Source: Neoroseomonas lacus (lineage in GTDB: Bacteria > Pseudomonadota > Alphaproteobacteria > Acetobacterales > Acetobacteraceae). From it: a stretch of 64,000 nucleotides of DNA. The position numbers were made by a program, and so were the translations under genes. Below, piece by piece: positions 34,998 through 44,224 of this stretch (position 1 is its first letter; each line of letters opens with the position of its first letter). Below the pieces are notes generated by a model that was given only the letters and a program-made list of their open reading frames with translations, made no database searches and was not told the DNA's origin. The DNA is taken from NCBI RefSeq assembly GCF_014644535.1, contig NZ_BMKW01000014.1:104267-168266 (forward strand), in the 5' to 3' direction.

Positions 34998-36326
34998 TCA
35001 GGCCTCAGTGCGGACGAACGGTCGCCGCGCGCCACGGTCGCGCCCCGGGGTGAGTTGATCGCGCACATAGCCGATGTCCCGCCGCAGCGCGAAGACATGG
35101 CGCCGGTAGGTCACCGGCAGCGACAGCCGCGCCACCTGGCCTTCCAGCACTTCCAGCCGCTCGCGCAGCGCCGCCCGTGCCACGGCATCCTCGGTCGCTT
35201 CGGCCTGTGCCTCAATCCGGCGCAGCGTCTCGTAGTGGCGCCAGACCCGTTTCTCCATCTGCGAGGCATAGAGCGTCGGGCCAAAGCGGATCAGCGGCAG
35301 CGCGATGCCGAGCACCGGCAGCAGGATCACCAGCAGCCGTTCCACCGTCACCGCCACCCAGAAGGGCAGCCAGGCCTGCAACACGCTGCGCCCGCCCGCA
35401 TAATATCGCGCGGCATCCGCATTCATCGGCAGGTCCTGCGCAAGGGTATTGGGGAACATCCCCTCTGCCGAGAACACCGTCCGCGGCCGATGCACCTCCT
35501 GCATGATGCTGACCAGGAGGCTGACCACCTGCGGGTGGACATCCTCATGCACCACCACCGAGGCAACCGGGGCGAGCAGTGTCACCGCATGCGGCGGGCG
35601 GTTCTGTGCCAGCGAGATCCCGCCTTCCGGCAGACGCACGGTGTCAAGGAAGGGCAAATGCGCCTCATAGGCATCGGCGACGGAGGCGAAGTCGCGCAAT
35701 TCGACCAAGGGCGTCGTCATCAGCCGGCCCACCGCGCCGCCCAGCCGGGCGGAGACTAGGATCGCCGCATCCGCACTGCCGTCGGCCAGCGCCTCCACAG
35801 CCTCCGTGCCAGTGACGGGCAGCACCTCGATATCGCCGGGCCCGAGGTCATTGGCCGCCAGCAAGGCGAGGGCGAGGACGCGGGTGCCGCTGCCCTCCGG
35901 CCCGATGGCGACACGCCGGCCGCGCAGGTCCGCCAGCCGCTCGAGTCCGCGATCGCTGCGCCGGAAGGCCCAGACCGGTTCGTAGAAGACGGCGCCGAGG
36001 GATTCGAGCCCGCCATCGCGTTGGCGGTCGGCGATGCCCCCCTGCACCATCGCGACATCGACCCGGCGTTCGCGCAACAGGGCCAGGTTCTCGACCGAGC
36101 CCTCGGTCGGTACGCGACGCACGTGGAAGCCGGTCGCTTCCAGCCTGGCGGCATAGGCCGCGGCGGCCTGCGTATAGGCGGAATCCGCCGCGGTGCCGAC
36201 GGCGATGCGGATTTCCTTGGGCGGCGGCGGGGCCGCCAGCGAATAGCCCAGCACGGCGCAGCCGAGCACCAGCACGATCGCCGATAGCACCCATTGGCGG
36301 ACGATCATGACAAGCAGACGCTGCAT
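34998..36326 (-). CDS. TAXI family TRAP-type receptor with C-terminal membrane anchor
   Basis: 442 residues. An N-terminal helix (MIVRQWVLSAIVLVLGCAVL) is followed by a TAXI solute-binding domain: EIRIAVGTAADSAY, VENLALLRERRVDVAMVQGG, AIGPEGSGTRVLA and AQDLPMNADAARYY. It then has another membrane pair (LPFWVAVTVERLLVILLPVL) and a coiled-coil-like tail (RRIEAQAEATEDAVARAAL). Unlike transport TAXI proteins it has no permease gene beside it and carries a cytoplasmic tail, so signalling or scaffolding is possible. The frame is open to 36407; the chosen ATG precedes the first helix. Confidence 0.82.
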   Translation of the reverse strand: MQRLLVMIVRQWVLSAIVLVLGCAVLGYSLAAPPPPKEIRIAVGTAADSAYTQAAAAYAARLEATGFHVRRVPTEGSVENLALLRERRVDVAMVQGGIADRQRDGGLESLGAVFYEPVWAFRRSDRGLERLADLRGRRVAIGPEGSGTRVLALALLAANDLGPGDIEVLPVTGTEAVEALADGSADAAILVSARLGGAVGRLMTTPLVELRDFASVADAYEAHLPFLDTVRLPEGGISLAQNRPPHAVTLLAPVASVVVHEDVHPQVVSLLVSIMQEVHRPRTVFSAEGMFPNTLAQDLPMNADAARYYAGGRSVLQAWLPFWVAVTVERLLVILLPVLGIALPLIRFGPTLYASQMEKRVWRHYETLRRIEAQAEATEDAVARAALRERLEVLEGQVARLSLPVTYRRHVFALRRDIGYVRDQLTPGRDRGARRPFVRTEA

Positions 36327-36405
36327 TCCGCACAGACGATGCCTTGACCGACACGTCGCCGCAATCCCGCTGGCCGGTTTACACGTCCCCGTCCATGCTG
36401 GCCGC

Positions 36406-36810
36406 ATGAGCGCGCCCTTCGATCAGCAGGTCACCTTCCTCTATGCCGAGGACCCCGCGCCATCCTGGCGCTTCTATGAGGAGGTGCTGGGCTTCGACCT
36501 GGTGCAGGACCAGGGATCGTGCCGCATCTATGCGCCGGCGCCAGGTGCGCGTGCCTTCCTCGGCGTGTGCCGCGCGCGCGGGCCACGCGTGGCCGACAAT
36601 CCGCGCTTGCAGGGCGGCGCGGTGGTCACCTTCGTGGTGCAGGATGTCGAAGGCTGGCACGCCCGGCTGAAGCAGGCCGGGGTCGAGTTGGCGACGGCGC
36701 CCAGCCTGTCCGAAACCTACCGTGTCACCTCCTTCTTCTTTCGCGACCCGGCCGGCTACACGCTGGAGATCCAGCGTTTCGAACGACCCGACTGGCCCGC
36801 ACCGACCTGA
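36406..36810 (+). CDS. VOC (glyoxalase/bleomycin-resistance fold) protein
   Basis: 134 residues with paired beta-alpha-beta-beta-beta motifs: QQVTFLYAEDPAPSWRFYEEVLGFD and AVVTFVVQDVEGWHARLKQAGVELA, ending FFRDPAGYTLEIQRF, the usual VOC metal-acid segment. The function (dioxygenase, isomerase or resistance) cannot be chosen. The open frame begins upstream at 36307 and overlaps the TAXI gene start; the ATG at 36406 fits the domain. Confidence 0.85.
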   Translation: MSAPFDQQVTFLYAEDPAPSWRFYEEVLGFDLVQDQGSCRIYAPAPGARAFLGVCRARGPRVADNPRLQGGAVVTFVVQDVEGWHARLKQAGVELATAPSLSETYRVTSFFFRDPAGYTLEIQRFERPDWPAPT

Positions 36811-37026
36811 GAGAACGGCGGAAGGCCGCCCGGCGCCACATGTGTAGCGATCCGTGGCCGGATCGGCCGGATGGTCAGCCCACTCGCGCGGCCTCGCCAT
36901 CGGCGCCCTGCCGCGGTCCGATGCGAGACCAGCCGCCACCGTCAGCATGGCATTCGTTGCGACAACATGCGCCCGACGTCGCAATGGGGTTGACAAAACC
37001 GTGTCCGGCAGCCTCTCAGAGGGGGA

Positions 37027-37692
37027 GTGAATCCGGTCGTCATTCCCCTGGGAACCTCCAGCGGGCAGGATGGCCGCAATAAGCACGGGGGCTTCCGGTT
37101 GGCCGAATTCTGGGCCGAATGGGGCGCGTTCGCCTATCTGGGCGCGGCGCTCTGGTCGTTCTTCGAGGGGGAAACCTTCGTCCTCGCCGCTGCCGCCATC
37201 GGCGCGACGGTTGGTCTCGTTGATCCATGGATCCTGCTCGGGTCGGTGTGGATCGGCTCCTATCTGGGCGACCAAACCTGGTTCTACCTGGGCCGGCGCT
37301 ATGGACCGTCAATCCTGCAGCGCTTCCCGAAGTCGCGGCCGCGGGTGGAAAGCGCCAATCGGCTGCTCGAGCAATATGGCACGCTGTTCGTCCTGACCTT
37401 CCGCTTCCTCTATGGCATCCGCAACATCGCCTCGGTCGTTTGCGGCCTTGCGGGCTACAGCCGGGTTCGCTTCGCGGTGCTGAACTTCGTTGCCGCCGGC
37501 ATCTGGGCCAGCAGCTTCGTCGCCGCGGGTTGGTTCCTCGGTGCCTGGCTCGGGGTGGAGCGGCTGTTCTGGACAATCTGCGTCATCGCCGGCGTGGCGC
37601 TGGTCTTCTTCGTGGCGCGGCACTTCTGCACCCGCGGCCGCCGCGCCGCGGCGGCGGCGAGGCGCGGCGAACCTGTCATCGTCAGGGACTGA
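37027..37692 (+). CDS. DedA family membrane protein
   Basis: 221 residues with a DedA/SNARE-associated fold. It has FFEGETFVLAAAAIGA, GSYLGDQTWFYLGRRYG (the conserved Gly-Asp), FRFLYGIRNIASVVCGLAGYSR (the conserved R and G motif) and further helices. DedA-type proteins move undecaprenyl phosphate or other lipids across the membrane. Listed from the GTG at 37027, but that codon touches its own GGGGGA; a TTG at 37099 with GGGG seven bases upstream gives a more usual N-terminus and may be the real start. Confidence 0.85.
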   Translation: MNPVVIPLGTSSGQDGRNKHGGFRLAEFWAEWGAFAYLGAALWSFFEGETFVLAAAAIGATVGLVDPWILLGSVWIGSYLGDQTWFYLGRRYGPSILQRFPKSRPRVESANRLLEQYGTLFVLTFRFLYGIRNIASVVCGLAGYSRVRFAVLNFVAAGIWASSFVAAGWFLGAWLGVERLFWTICVIAGVALVFFVARHFCTRGRRAAAAARRGEPVIVRD

Positions 37693-38215
37693 CGGTTGCG
37701 CCGCAGCTGAAGGGCTGCGCGTCGCGGCGCAGCAGCGGCCAGCCTCCCTGCGCAATCTTCGCGCGCATATCCTCGAGCGCCATCTCGCTGCGCGGGGCGT
37801 TTTCGGGGTCGTGGTAGATCATGTTGACGTCGTTCACGCCGATGATCACCGAGATATGGCCATAGGTATTGCCGCCATGGGTCTTTATCCATGGCATGAA
37901 CAGCGGGCCCCATTGCCGCAGCGTGAGGTCGAGCTCGGCGACGGAAGCGGGCAACCCGTCATCCAGCACCACCAGATGCTCATTGGCCATCAGCGTCGGC
38001 AGCCAGCCATCGGTGATGGCCCAGTGGCCCGTCTTGGTGCTGCCATCGGCCTGCGGCAACGGCATCGAGTAGAGCGCCGGGACACCCTGGCGCGGCCCCG
38101 CCTCGAAGCTGTAGGCGATCATGCAGGCGCTGGCGTACCAGCACCCCGTCGGGTCATCGAGGTGCTGGTCGCCCCCGAAATCCAATTGGCTGACGAAAGG
38201 GACGTTGAGATACAT
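37682..38215 (-). CDS. Papain-like cysteine protease (C39/C70-like)
   Basis: 177 residues without a signal peptide. The active-site pattern is GCWYASACMI (Cys), GHISVIIGVN (His) and YHDPENAP (Asn/Asp), as in bacterial papain-like proteases related to AvrRpt2 or peptidase C39. It runs in the same direction as the TRAP genes upstream, after an 85-bp gap, but its role is probably unrelated. The small size and absence of a signal leave open an intracellular protease or an effector secreted by a specialised system; no such system is visible here. Confidence 0.72.
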   Translation of the reverse strand: MYLNVPFVSQLDFGGDQHLDDPTGCWYASACMIAYSFEAGPRQGVPALYSMPLPQADGSTKTGHWAITDGWLPTLMANEHLVVLDDGLPASVAELDLTLRQWGPLFMPWIKTHGGNTYGHISVIIGVNDVNMIYHDPENAPRSEMALEDMRAKIAQGGWPLLRRDAQPFSCGATVSP

Positions 38216-38300
38216 GACGCATTTCCCGGATGGGACAGGCCATTACCCGTTCCACATCCGGCAAGAATGCCACGACCCTAGCCCTGCCGCCAGTTCGCCG

Positions 38301-39635
38301 TCAGCGCTGCATCATCGTCGTCGGCAGCCAGGTCACGATCGCCGGGAACACGGTGACGATCCCGACGCCCACCACCATCAGCAGGAAGAACGGCGTAGTG
38401 TTCTTCGCCACCTCGAAGATGCCCTTGCCGGTCAGCCCCTGCAGGACGAACAGGTTGAAGCCCACCGGCGGCGTGATCTGCGCCATTTCTACCACCAGCA
38501 CGATGAATATGCCGAACCACACCAGGTCGAAGCCGGTGCTCTGGATGATCGGCAGCACCACCGACACCGTCAGCACGATCATGCTGATGCCATCGATGAA
38601 GCAGCCCAGGATCAGATAGATCACCGTCAGGCACAGGATGATCACGTAGGGGCTGAAGCCCTGCGCGCCGACCCAGGCCGCCATCGCCCCTGGAATGCCG
38701 GAATACGCCATCGCCTGGGTGAGGAAGGCGGCACCCGCGAGGATCAGGTTGATCATGCACGACAGCCGCACCGCGCCCATCAGGCTCGCCGAGAAGGAGC
38801 CGACGGTCAACGAGCCACCCCACGCCGACAGCGCCAGCGCACCGATCACGCCGAATACCGCGGCTTCGGTCGCCGTTGCCCAGCCAAGATAGATGCTGCC
38901 CATCACGAAGCCGATCAGCAGCACCACCGGCAACAACTGCCCGCTTTCGCGCAGCTTCGCCCGGAACGGCATCGGCGGGTCGCGCGGCGGCGTCAGCTTC
39001 GGGTTCAACAGCGACCAGATGGCGATGTAGCCGCTGAACAGCACCATCAGCATCACGCCCGGCAGGATGCCGGCCATGAACAGGCGCACGATCGAGACCT
39101 CGGCCGCGACGCCATAGACGATCATGACGATGGAGGGCGGAATCAGAAGGCCGAGCGTGCCCGCGCCGGCCAGCGAGCCGATCGCCATCGGCACGTGGTA
39201 GCCGCGTTGGGTGAGCGCGGGCAGAGACATCTTGCCGATGGTCGCCGCCGTCGCCGCCGAACTGCCCGACACGGCCGCGAAGATGCCGCAGCCAATGACG
39301 TTCACATGCATCAGCCTCCCCGGCAGCCGCTGCACCCAGGGGGCGAGGCCGCGGAACATGTCCTCGGACAGCTTGGTGCGGAACAGGATCTCGCCCATCC
39401 AGATGAACAGCGGCAGGGCGGCGAGGGTCCAGGAGGCCAAGGACTGCCAGATCGCCGTGCCCATCACCTTCTCGGGCGGCATGGCGGGCATCGAGGTGAT
39501 CAGCATCGGCAGGGCGATGATGCCGACCAGGCCGACTGCCATGAGCGCCAGGCCGATCCACACCCCCATGCCGAGGAACAGGAACAGCAGGCCGAGCAGC
39601 AGAAGCCCCGCCTCGGCTTGAGCGAGGTCCATCAT
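38301..39635 (-). CDS. dctM: TRAP transporter large permease DctM
   Basis: 444 residues, about twelve helices. DctM landmarks: GSSAATAATIGKMSLPALTQRGY, GTLGLLIPPSIVMIVYGVAAEVS and the C-terminal ITPPVGFNLFVLQGLTGKGIFEVAK. The start overlaps the dctQ end by four bases. Sodium-coupled import with the DctP encoded at 41278. This copy differs clearly in sequence from the plus-strand DctM at 11087. Confidence 0.92.
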   Translation of the reverse strand: MMDLAQAEAGLLLLGLLFLFLGMGVWIGLALMAVGLVGIIALPMLITSMPAMPPEKVMGTAIWQSLASWTLAALPLFIWMGEILFRTKLSEDMFRGLAPWVQRLPGRLMHVNVIGCGIFAAVSGSSAATAATIGKMSLPALTQRGYHVPMAIGSLAGAGTLGLLIPPSIVMIVYGVAAEVSIVRLFMAGILPGVMLMVLFSGYIAIWSLLNPKLTPPRDPPMPFRAKLRESGQLLPVVLLIGFVMGSIYLGWATATEAAVFGVIGALALSAWGGSLTVGSFSASLMGAVRLSCMINLILAGAAFLTQAMAYSGIPGAMAAWVGAQGFSPYVIILCLTVIYLILGCFIDGISMIVLTVSVVLPIIQSTGFDLVWFGIFIVLVVEMAQITPPVGFNLFVLQGLTGKGIFEVAKNTTPFFLLMVVGVGIVTVFPAIVTWLPTTMMQR

Positions 39636-40171
39636 AGTTCTTCCCCCGCACGCTCGAGCGCGCTTGCTTCCGCCGCGCGGCGATAGGACGGCGTGCCTCC
39701 GCTGACATGCGCGACGAGGTCATCGATCAGGCAAAGGGCGAACAGCGCCGCGCCGATGCCGCACAGCATTTGCGGGATCCACAGCGGCCAGGGCACCGAA
39801 CCCTGCGCGACATCGCCAAAATCCAGGCTGTCGGTCGCGAGGTCGAGGGTGGCGTAAGCGAAATACGCTGCCACACCCGCCGCCATCAGCAGCGCCACCG
39901 TCTCCATCACGTAGCGCGCCGCACCCTTCAGATGGCCGATGATGAGGTCGACGCGGATATGCGCGCCCTGGCGGAACGCATAGGCGAGCGGCAGCGTCGC
40001 CGAGGCCGCGACCGAAAAGGCGGTGAGGTCGTCGGCGCCGAGCACCGTCAGGCCGAATTGCCGCCCGATCACCTGGGTCGCGATGATGACGCCGATCGCC
40101 ATCAGGGCGATGGCGCCGAGGATGCCGCCCGAGAGGTAGAGCGCATCGAGCACGCGCCTGAGCGCGCTCAA
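39632..40171 (-). CDS. dctQ: TRAP transporter small permease DctQ
   Basis: 179 residues with four helices and the DctQ pattern RQFGLTVLGADDLTAFSVAASATLPLAYAFRQGAHIRVDLIIG. The middle gene of a dctPQM operon, it overlaps dctM by four bases and is separated from dctP by about 108 bp. Partner of the large permease in the inner membrane. Confidence 0.9.
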   Translation of the reverse strand: MSALRRVLDALYLSGGILGAIALMAIGVIIATQVIGRQFGLTVLGADDLTAFSVAASATLPLAYAFRQGAHIRVDLIIGHLKGAARYVMETVALLMAAGVAAYFAYATLDLATDSLDFGDVAQGSVPWPLWIPQMLCGIGAALFALCLIDDLVAHVSGGTPSYRRAAEASALERAGEEL

Positions 40172-40279
40172 CGGCGCCCTGCCGCGAGGTTTGTCATGCG
40201 AGACATTGTGTTCTCCGTGCAGTCGCGCCGGTCAGTGCGCTTCCGGCCCGCGGCGGGGGTGCCGCAGGCCGGGCAGTCG

Positions 40280-41278
40280 TCAGCGGATGGCGGCGCGGTA
40301 GGCGTCAATCAGGCGCTTGCCTTCCTCGCCCGTCTTAGCCACCCATTCATCCGCCTGGGTGTTGCCGATGCGGACCAGGCCTTCCATCAGCGCCGGGGAG
40401 GGCGTGCCGATGGTCATGCCGTGCTGGGCCAGCGTGTTCTGCTTCTCTTCCTCGTCGCGCTTCGCGGCATCCAGGCCGCGCGCGGCCGCCGCGACTGCCG
40501 CGGTGCGGACCGCTGCCTGCACATCGGCCGGCAGCGCGGTGAACTGCCGCGTATTCACGAAGACGGCGTTCTTGGTGCGCGTGAAGCCGACCGGGGTGAA
40601 GTGACGCACGAAGTCCCAGGCTTGCACGTCAACGCCGGTCGCCGCGCTGGTCACCATGGTGTTGACCACGCCGGTCGCGAAGGCCTGCGGCACCTCGGCC
40701 GACTGCACCAGCGTGGGCGTCGCGCCGCAGAGCGTGGCAAAACGGTTGGTCAGCGGGTTGTAGGTGCGCATCTTGGTGCCGCTCAGCGTCTGCACCGTCT
40801 CGACGGGCACGTTGCTGTAGATGCCCGACTGCGGCCACGGCACCGTGTACAGGAGCGTCAGCCCGGTGCGCTGGAAGCGCGCCTCGATATAGGGGCGCTG
40901 CAATTCCGCGAGCTTGCCGGCCTGCTCCCAATTGGTGACCAGCATCGGGATGCCGTCCACCTCGAAGAACGGGTCCTCGTTGCCATAGGCGGACATCAGG
41001 ATTTCGCCGAGCTGCGCCTGGCCGGTCTGCACGCCGCGCTTGATCTCGGGCATGCGCAGCAGGGAGGCGTTGGAATGCACCTGGATCTGCAGCTTGCCGC
41101 CGGTCGCGGTCTGCACCTGCTCGACGAATTCGCGCAGGTTCCTGGTGTGGAAATTGCCGTCGGCATAGGCGGTCGCGAACTGCCAGCGGGTCTGCGCCTG
41201 GGCACCCGAGGAGCCGATCGCTGCGGCGGCAACACCGCCGGTGGCCGCGAGCATTGCGCGGCGACGGGTAACATTCAT
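40280..41278 (-). CDS. dctP: TRAP transporter substrate-binding protein DctP
   Basis: 332 residues. A twin-arginine-like signal (MNVTRRRAMLAATGGVAAAAIGSSGAQAQ) precedes a DctP receptor: RWQFATAYADGNFHTRNLREF, TATGGKLQIQVHSNASL, PEIKRGVQTGQAQLGEI and a central KMRTYNPLTNRF that normally holds the carboxylate-binding Arg. The frame is open upstream, but the ATG at 41276-41278 gives a clean signal. First gene of the minus-strand TRAP operon. Ligand unknown. Confidence 0.9.
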   Translation of the reverse strand: MNVTRRRAMLAATGGVAAAAIGSSGAQAQTRWQFATAYADGNFHTRNLREFVEQVQTATGGKLQIQVHSNASLLRMPEIKRGVQTGQAQLGEILMSAYGNEDPFFEVDGIPMLVTNWEQAGKLAELQRPYIEARFQRTGLTLLYTVPWPQSGIYSNVPVETVQTLSGTKMRTYNPLTNRFATLCGATPTLVQSAEVPQAFATGVVNTMVTSAATGVDVQAWDFVRHFTPVGFTRTKNAVFVNTRQFTALPADVQAAVRTAAVAAAARGLDAAKRDEEEKQNTLAQHGMTIGTPSPALMEGLVRIGNTQADEWVAKTGEEGKRLIDAYRAAIR

Positions 41279-41535
41279 AGTCGAGCCCCCTGTGGCTGGT
41301 TCTTGATCCTCGCCATATTCGGCGCCGGGCACGGGGGGACGCAAGGGGGGCAGGCGGCGCAAGGGCACTGCCCGGGCCTTCTTGCCTGTATTCCAGGCCA
41401 TCATCGCCGAAGCTGCCACAATCCCATGCAGCCAATACAGCCGTCTTGACCGCATGGGTTGATCAGCATGACCGATGATGCACGCCATGCCGATCGTGGA
41501 TTTTCACTGAACGCCGCGCCAAGCGGCGTCGAGCG

Positions 41536-41799
41536 TCAGACCGGGAAGGCCGCCGGGTCGACGCCGGCCTCGGTCAGGAAGTGGCGCAGTGCCACAACTT
41601 CTTCCTTCGAGAGGCTGTGATGCGTGTCGTGGAAGGCGTGCGAACGCCCATTCAGCTTCACGCCGACGCGCCCGGTCCCGGTGTGGTCGACCTCGGCGCC
41701 GAGCTCCTCGAAGACGGACTGCACGTGCTTCGGGTCGATATTGGCGCTGACCGGATGGGCGAACAGCGCGTGCAGGACCTTGCGGTGACGATGGTTCAT
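41536..41799 (-). CDS. HicA-like small protein
   Basis: 87 residues from the ATG at 41797-41799. The layout HRKVLHALFAHPVSANI, FEELGAEVD, RVGVKLNGRSHAFHDTHH, KEEVVALRHFLTEAGV follows a family of short HicA-type proteins (dsRNA-binding-like fold). True HicA toxins are mRNA interferases with a catalytic His. No HicB antitoxin is seen on either side, so it may be a solitary or regulatory relative. The longer open frame upstream is not needed. Confidence 0.6.
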   Translation of the reverse strand: MNHRHRKVLHALFAHPVSANIDPKHVQSVFEELGAEVDHTGTGRVGVKLNGRSHAFHDTHHSLSKEEVVALRHFLTEAGVDPAAFPV

Positions 41800-42210
41800 G
41801 GATGACTGGCCTTTCGTGGCGTTGTCGTGCGATGCGCCATAATCGGCGCTTTTCGCCGCGCCGCCTTGCGCCGCATCAAGAAAGCGCACGACGATGCGCG
41901 CGCACCGTCAGGCGCCATGGCCCGCCCGAAGGATGAAGCCGGGACATGGGGTTCCAACCGGCTCCGAACGCCAGGATCCGCCCGGCGGCGCATTCTCGGT
42001 CGCGCCAGAAGGCCAGGACCGAACTGCGTGCCTCGGCCAGCAAAGGCATGCCGCGTTCACAGGCGTTCATGCCGCCTGCTCCACGCAATCCGTGGCAATC
42101 ATCCTCACGCGTCCGGTTGATTCGACCGGAACGCGATCTTCCCTTCCGCATGCTGCGACCGCGCTGACCGCCATCCCCGCAAACCAATGCCCGGCGCGAG
42201 GTCCCAGGCG
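41800..42210. other. About 410 bp without a supported gene
   Basis: Lies upstream of the HicA-like gene and downstream of manC. Open frames are compositional and short. No hairpin pair, RNA gene or repeat was recognised. Confidence 0.5.
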
Positions 42211-43632
42211 CTATGCGCGCCCGTAGGTGTCCTCGTAGCGAACGATGTCGTCCTCGCCGAGATACGACCCCGACTGCACCTCGATCAGCACCAGCGGAAT
42301 GATCCCCGGATTCTCCATCCGGTGCACGCAGCCAAGCGGCAGGTACACGCTCTCATTCTCGCGCAGCATGATCTCCTCGGCGTCGCGCCGCACGATGGCG
42401 GTGCCCGAGACGACAACCCAATGCTCAGCGCGGTGGAAGTGCTTCTGCAGCGACAGCTTCGCCCCCGGGCGCACCTGGATCTTCTTCACCTGGAAACGCT
42501 CGCCCAGGATCAGCCCCTCGTAATGCCCCCACGGCCGATAGGCGCGGCGATGCTCCGTCGCTTCCTTGCGGCCCTTCGCACGCAGTTGCTCGACCAGCTT
42601 CTTCACGTCCTGCGCGCGGTCGCGATGCATCGCCAGCACCGCATCGTCGGTGACGACGACAATGGCATCCTCAAGCCCGACGACGCCCGCCAGGATTCCC
42701 TCGCTGCGCACCAGGCAGTTCTTCGCATCGACCAACTCTACCGGCCCCTGCGTCGCGTTGCCCGCGGCGTCCTTCTCGCTGATCTCCCACAGCGCGGCCC
42801 AGGAGCCGATGTCCGACCAGCCGATGGCGGCGGGCACCACGGCGGCATGCTCGGTCCGCTCCATGACCGCGTAATCGATGCTGATCGACGGCGTGGCAGC
42901 GAAGGCCTCAGGCGCCAGGCGGACGAAATCGAGGTCGCGCTTCGCCCCTTCCACCGCCGCCCGCACCTGCGCGAGCATCGCCGGCTCCAGCCGTTCCAAC
43001 TCGGCAAGGAGGGTCGAGGCGGTGGCGACGAACATCCCCGAATTCCACAGATGCTTCCCGCCGGCGACGAAGTCCGCGGCGCGCGCACTGTCGGGCTTCT
43101 CCACGAAGCGGGCGATCGCCTGCACGCCGGGCAGGCCGGGCAGGGCATCGCCGGCCTCGATATAGCCATACCCGGTCTCGGGCGCGGTCGGCTTCATGCC
43201 GAAGGTGACAATCCGCCCGGCGCGCGCCGCCGCGGCGGCCTGCTGCAGCGCCGCATGCAGCGCGGGCAGGTCACCTACCGCCGAATCGGCGGCCATGATC
43301 CACATGACGGTGTCCGGGCCGGCTTCCTCGGCGAGCAGCGCCGCGGCGGCGATCGCCGGGGCCGAATTGCGCCCGACCGGCTCCAGCACGATGCGCGCGC
43401 CGCGCCCGCGCAACTGCTCGGCCACCAGGAAACGATGCGCCTCATTGCAGACGACCATGGCCGGCAGGAAGCCGGGGCCCTCCGCCCGCGCAGCAGTCTC
43501 CTCCAGCATCGGTTGCGCGGAAGCGAGCGGCCAGAACTGTTTCGGATAGCCCTCCCGCGACAGCGGCCAGAGCCGGGTGCCGGTCCCGCCCGAGAGGATA
43601 ACGGGAAGGATCTGCGTGGTCGTCTGTGTCAT
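42211..43632 (-). CDS. manC: Mannose-1-phosphate guanylyltransferase / mannose-6-phosphate isomerase
   Basis: 473 residues, bifunctional type. The N-terminal pyrophosphorylase has VILSGGTGTRLWPLSREGYPKQF, EPVGRNSAPA, FVEKPD and WNSGMF. The C-terminal cupin isomerase shows GAKLSLQKHFHRAEHWVVVSGTA and LPLGCVHRMEN. It makes GDP-mannose for exopolysaccharide or lipopolysaccharide. The ATG at 43630-43632 precedes TQILPVILSGG; the extra upstream frame is not required. No polysaccharide cluster surrounds it. Confidence 0.93.
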   Translation of the reverse strand: MTQTTTQILPVILSGGTGTRLWPLSREGYPKQFWPLASAQPMLEETAARAEGPGFLPAMVVCNEAHRFLVAEQLRGRGARIVLEPVGRNSAPAIAAAALLAEEAGPDTVMWIMAADSAVGDLPALHAALQQAAAAARAGRIVTFGMKPTAPETGYGYIEAGDALPGLPGVQAIARFVEKPDSARAADFVAGGKHLWNSGMFVATASTLLAELERLEPAMLAQVRAAVEGAKRDLDFVRLAPEAFAATPSISIDYAVMERTEHAAVVPAAIGWSDIGSWAALWEISEKDAAGNATQGPVELVDAKNCLVRSEGILAGVVGLEDAIVVVTDDAVLAMHRDRAQDVKKLVEQLRAKGRKEATEHRRAYRPWGHYEGLILGERFQVKKIQVRPGAKLSLQKHFHRAEHWVVVSGTAIVRRDAEEIMLRENESVYLPLGCVHRMENPGIIPLVLIEVQSGSYLGEDDIVRYEDTYGRA

Positions 43633-43771
43633 GTCGTCCAGCGGTTTGATGCTAAAGCGGGGCTGATATGCGATGCAAAGGCGGCAAATGGAAGGCGCCA
43701 ACGGCCCAAGGCCGCTGCCGGCCTTGGCAAACCAACACTAACATCCCACCGATGACAACCAGGGGGCGTGC

Positions 43772-44224
43772 ATGGTGGATGGCAGGGCGGCGGATGGCGT
43801 GGTGGAGAGGGCGGGCGGCATCCCCGACGGTTTTCTGCCACGCCGCGCGGGTGGGCCGTTTCTTGAGCCGATCGGGCCGATCTATCTGCAGGCCGGTGAT
43901 GGTGGGTCGCGCTTCGGCATCCGGCTGGAACGGCGCCATTGCAACAACCAGTCCGTCGCCCATGGCGGGATGCTGGCCACCTTCGCCGACCTGGTGCTGG
44001 GCATCGGCGGCACCGAGCAGGCCGGCACGCCAGGCCATTTCATCACCGTCAGCCTGGTGACGGACTACCTGGCGCCCGCGCCGCTCGGCGCTTGGCTGGA
44101 ATGCCGGCCCGTCCTGCTGCGGCGCACCTCGCGGCTGATGTTCGTGGAAGGGCGGTTCGAGGCAGACGGCGTGGCGGTGCTGCGGGCGAGCGGGGTGTTC
44201 TCACTGCCGCGGCCCAAGGCGTGA
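43772..44224 (+). CDS. PaaI-type hotdog thioesterase
   Basis: 150 residues with a hotdog fold. The catalytic motif CNNQSVAHGGMLATFADLVLG contains the His-Gly-Gly helix and acid of PaaI/YdiI acyl-CoA thioesterases, and the tail SLVTDYLAPAPLGAWLECRPVLLRRT is normal. It hydrolyses aromatic or acyl-CoA esters. It diverges from manC over a 140-bp interval. Specific substrate unknown. Confidence 0.88.
   Translation: MVDGRAADGVVERAGGIPDGFLPRRAGGPFLEPIGPIYLQAGDGGSRFGIRLERRHCNNQSVAHGGMLATFADLVLGIGGTEQAGTPGHFITVSLVTDYLAPAPLGAWLECRPVLLRRTSRLMFVEGRFEADGVAVLRASGVFSLPRPKA

Noticed and set aside
38121..39686. A 521-codon His/Arg-rich plus-strand frame
   Set aside because: It is antisense to a clear DctM gene with intact motifs.
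40302..41435. Frames opposite or shifted within the second DctP gene
   Set aside because: The minus-strand DctP frame has a signal peptide and full receptor motifs; the others are shadows.
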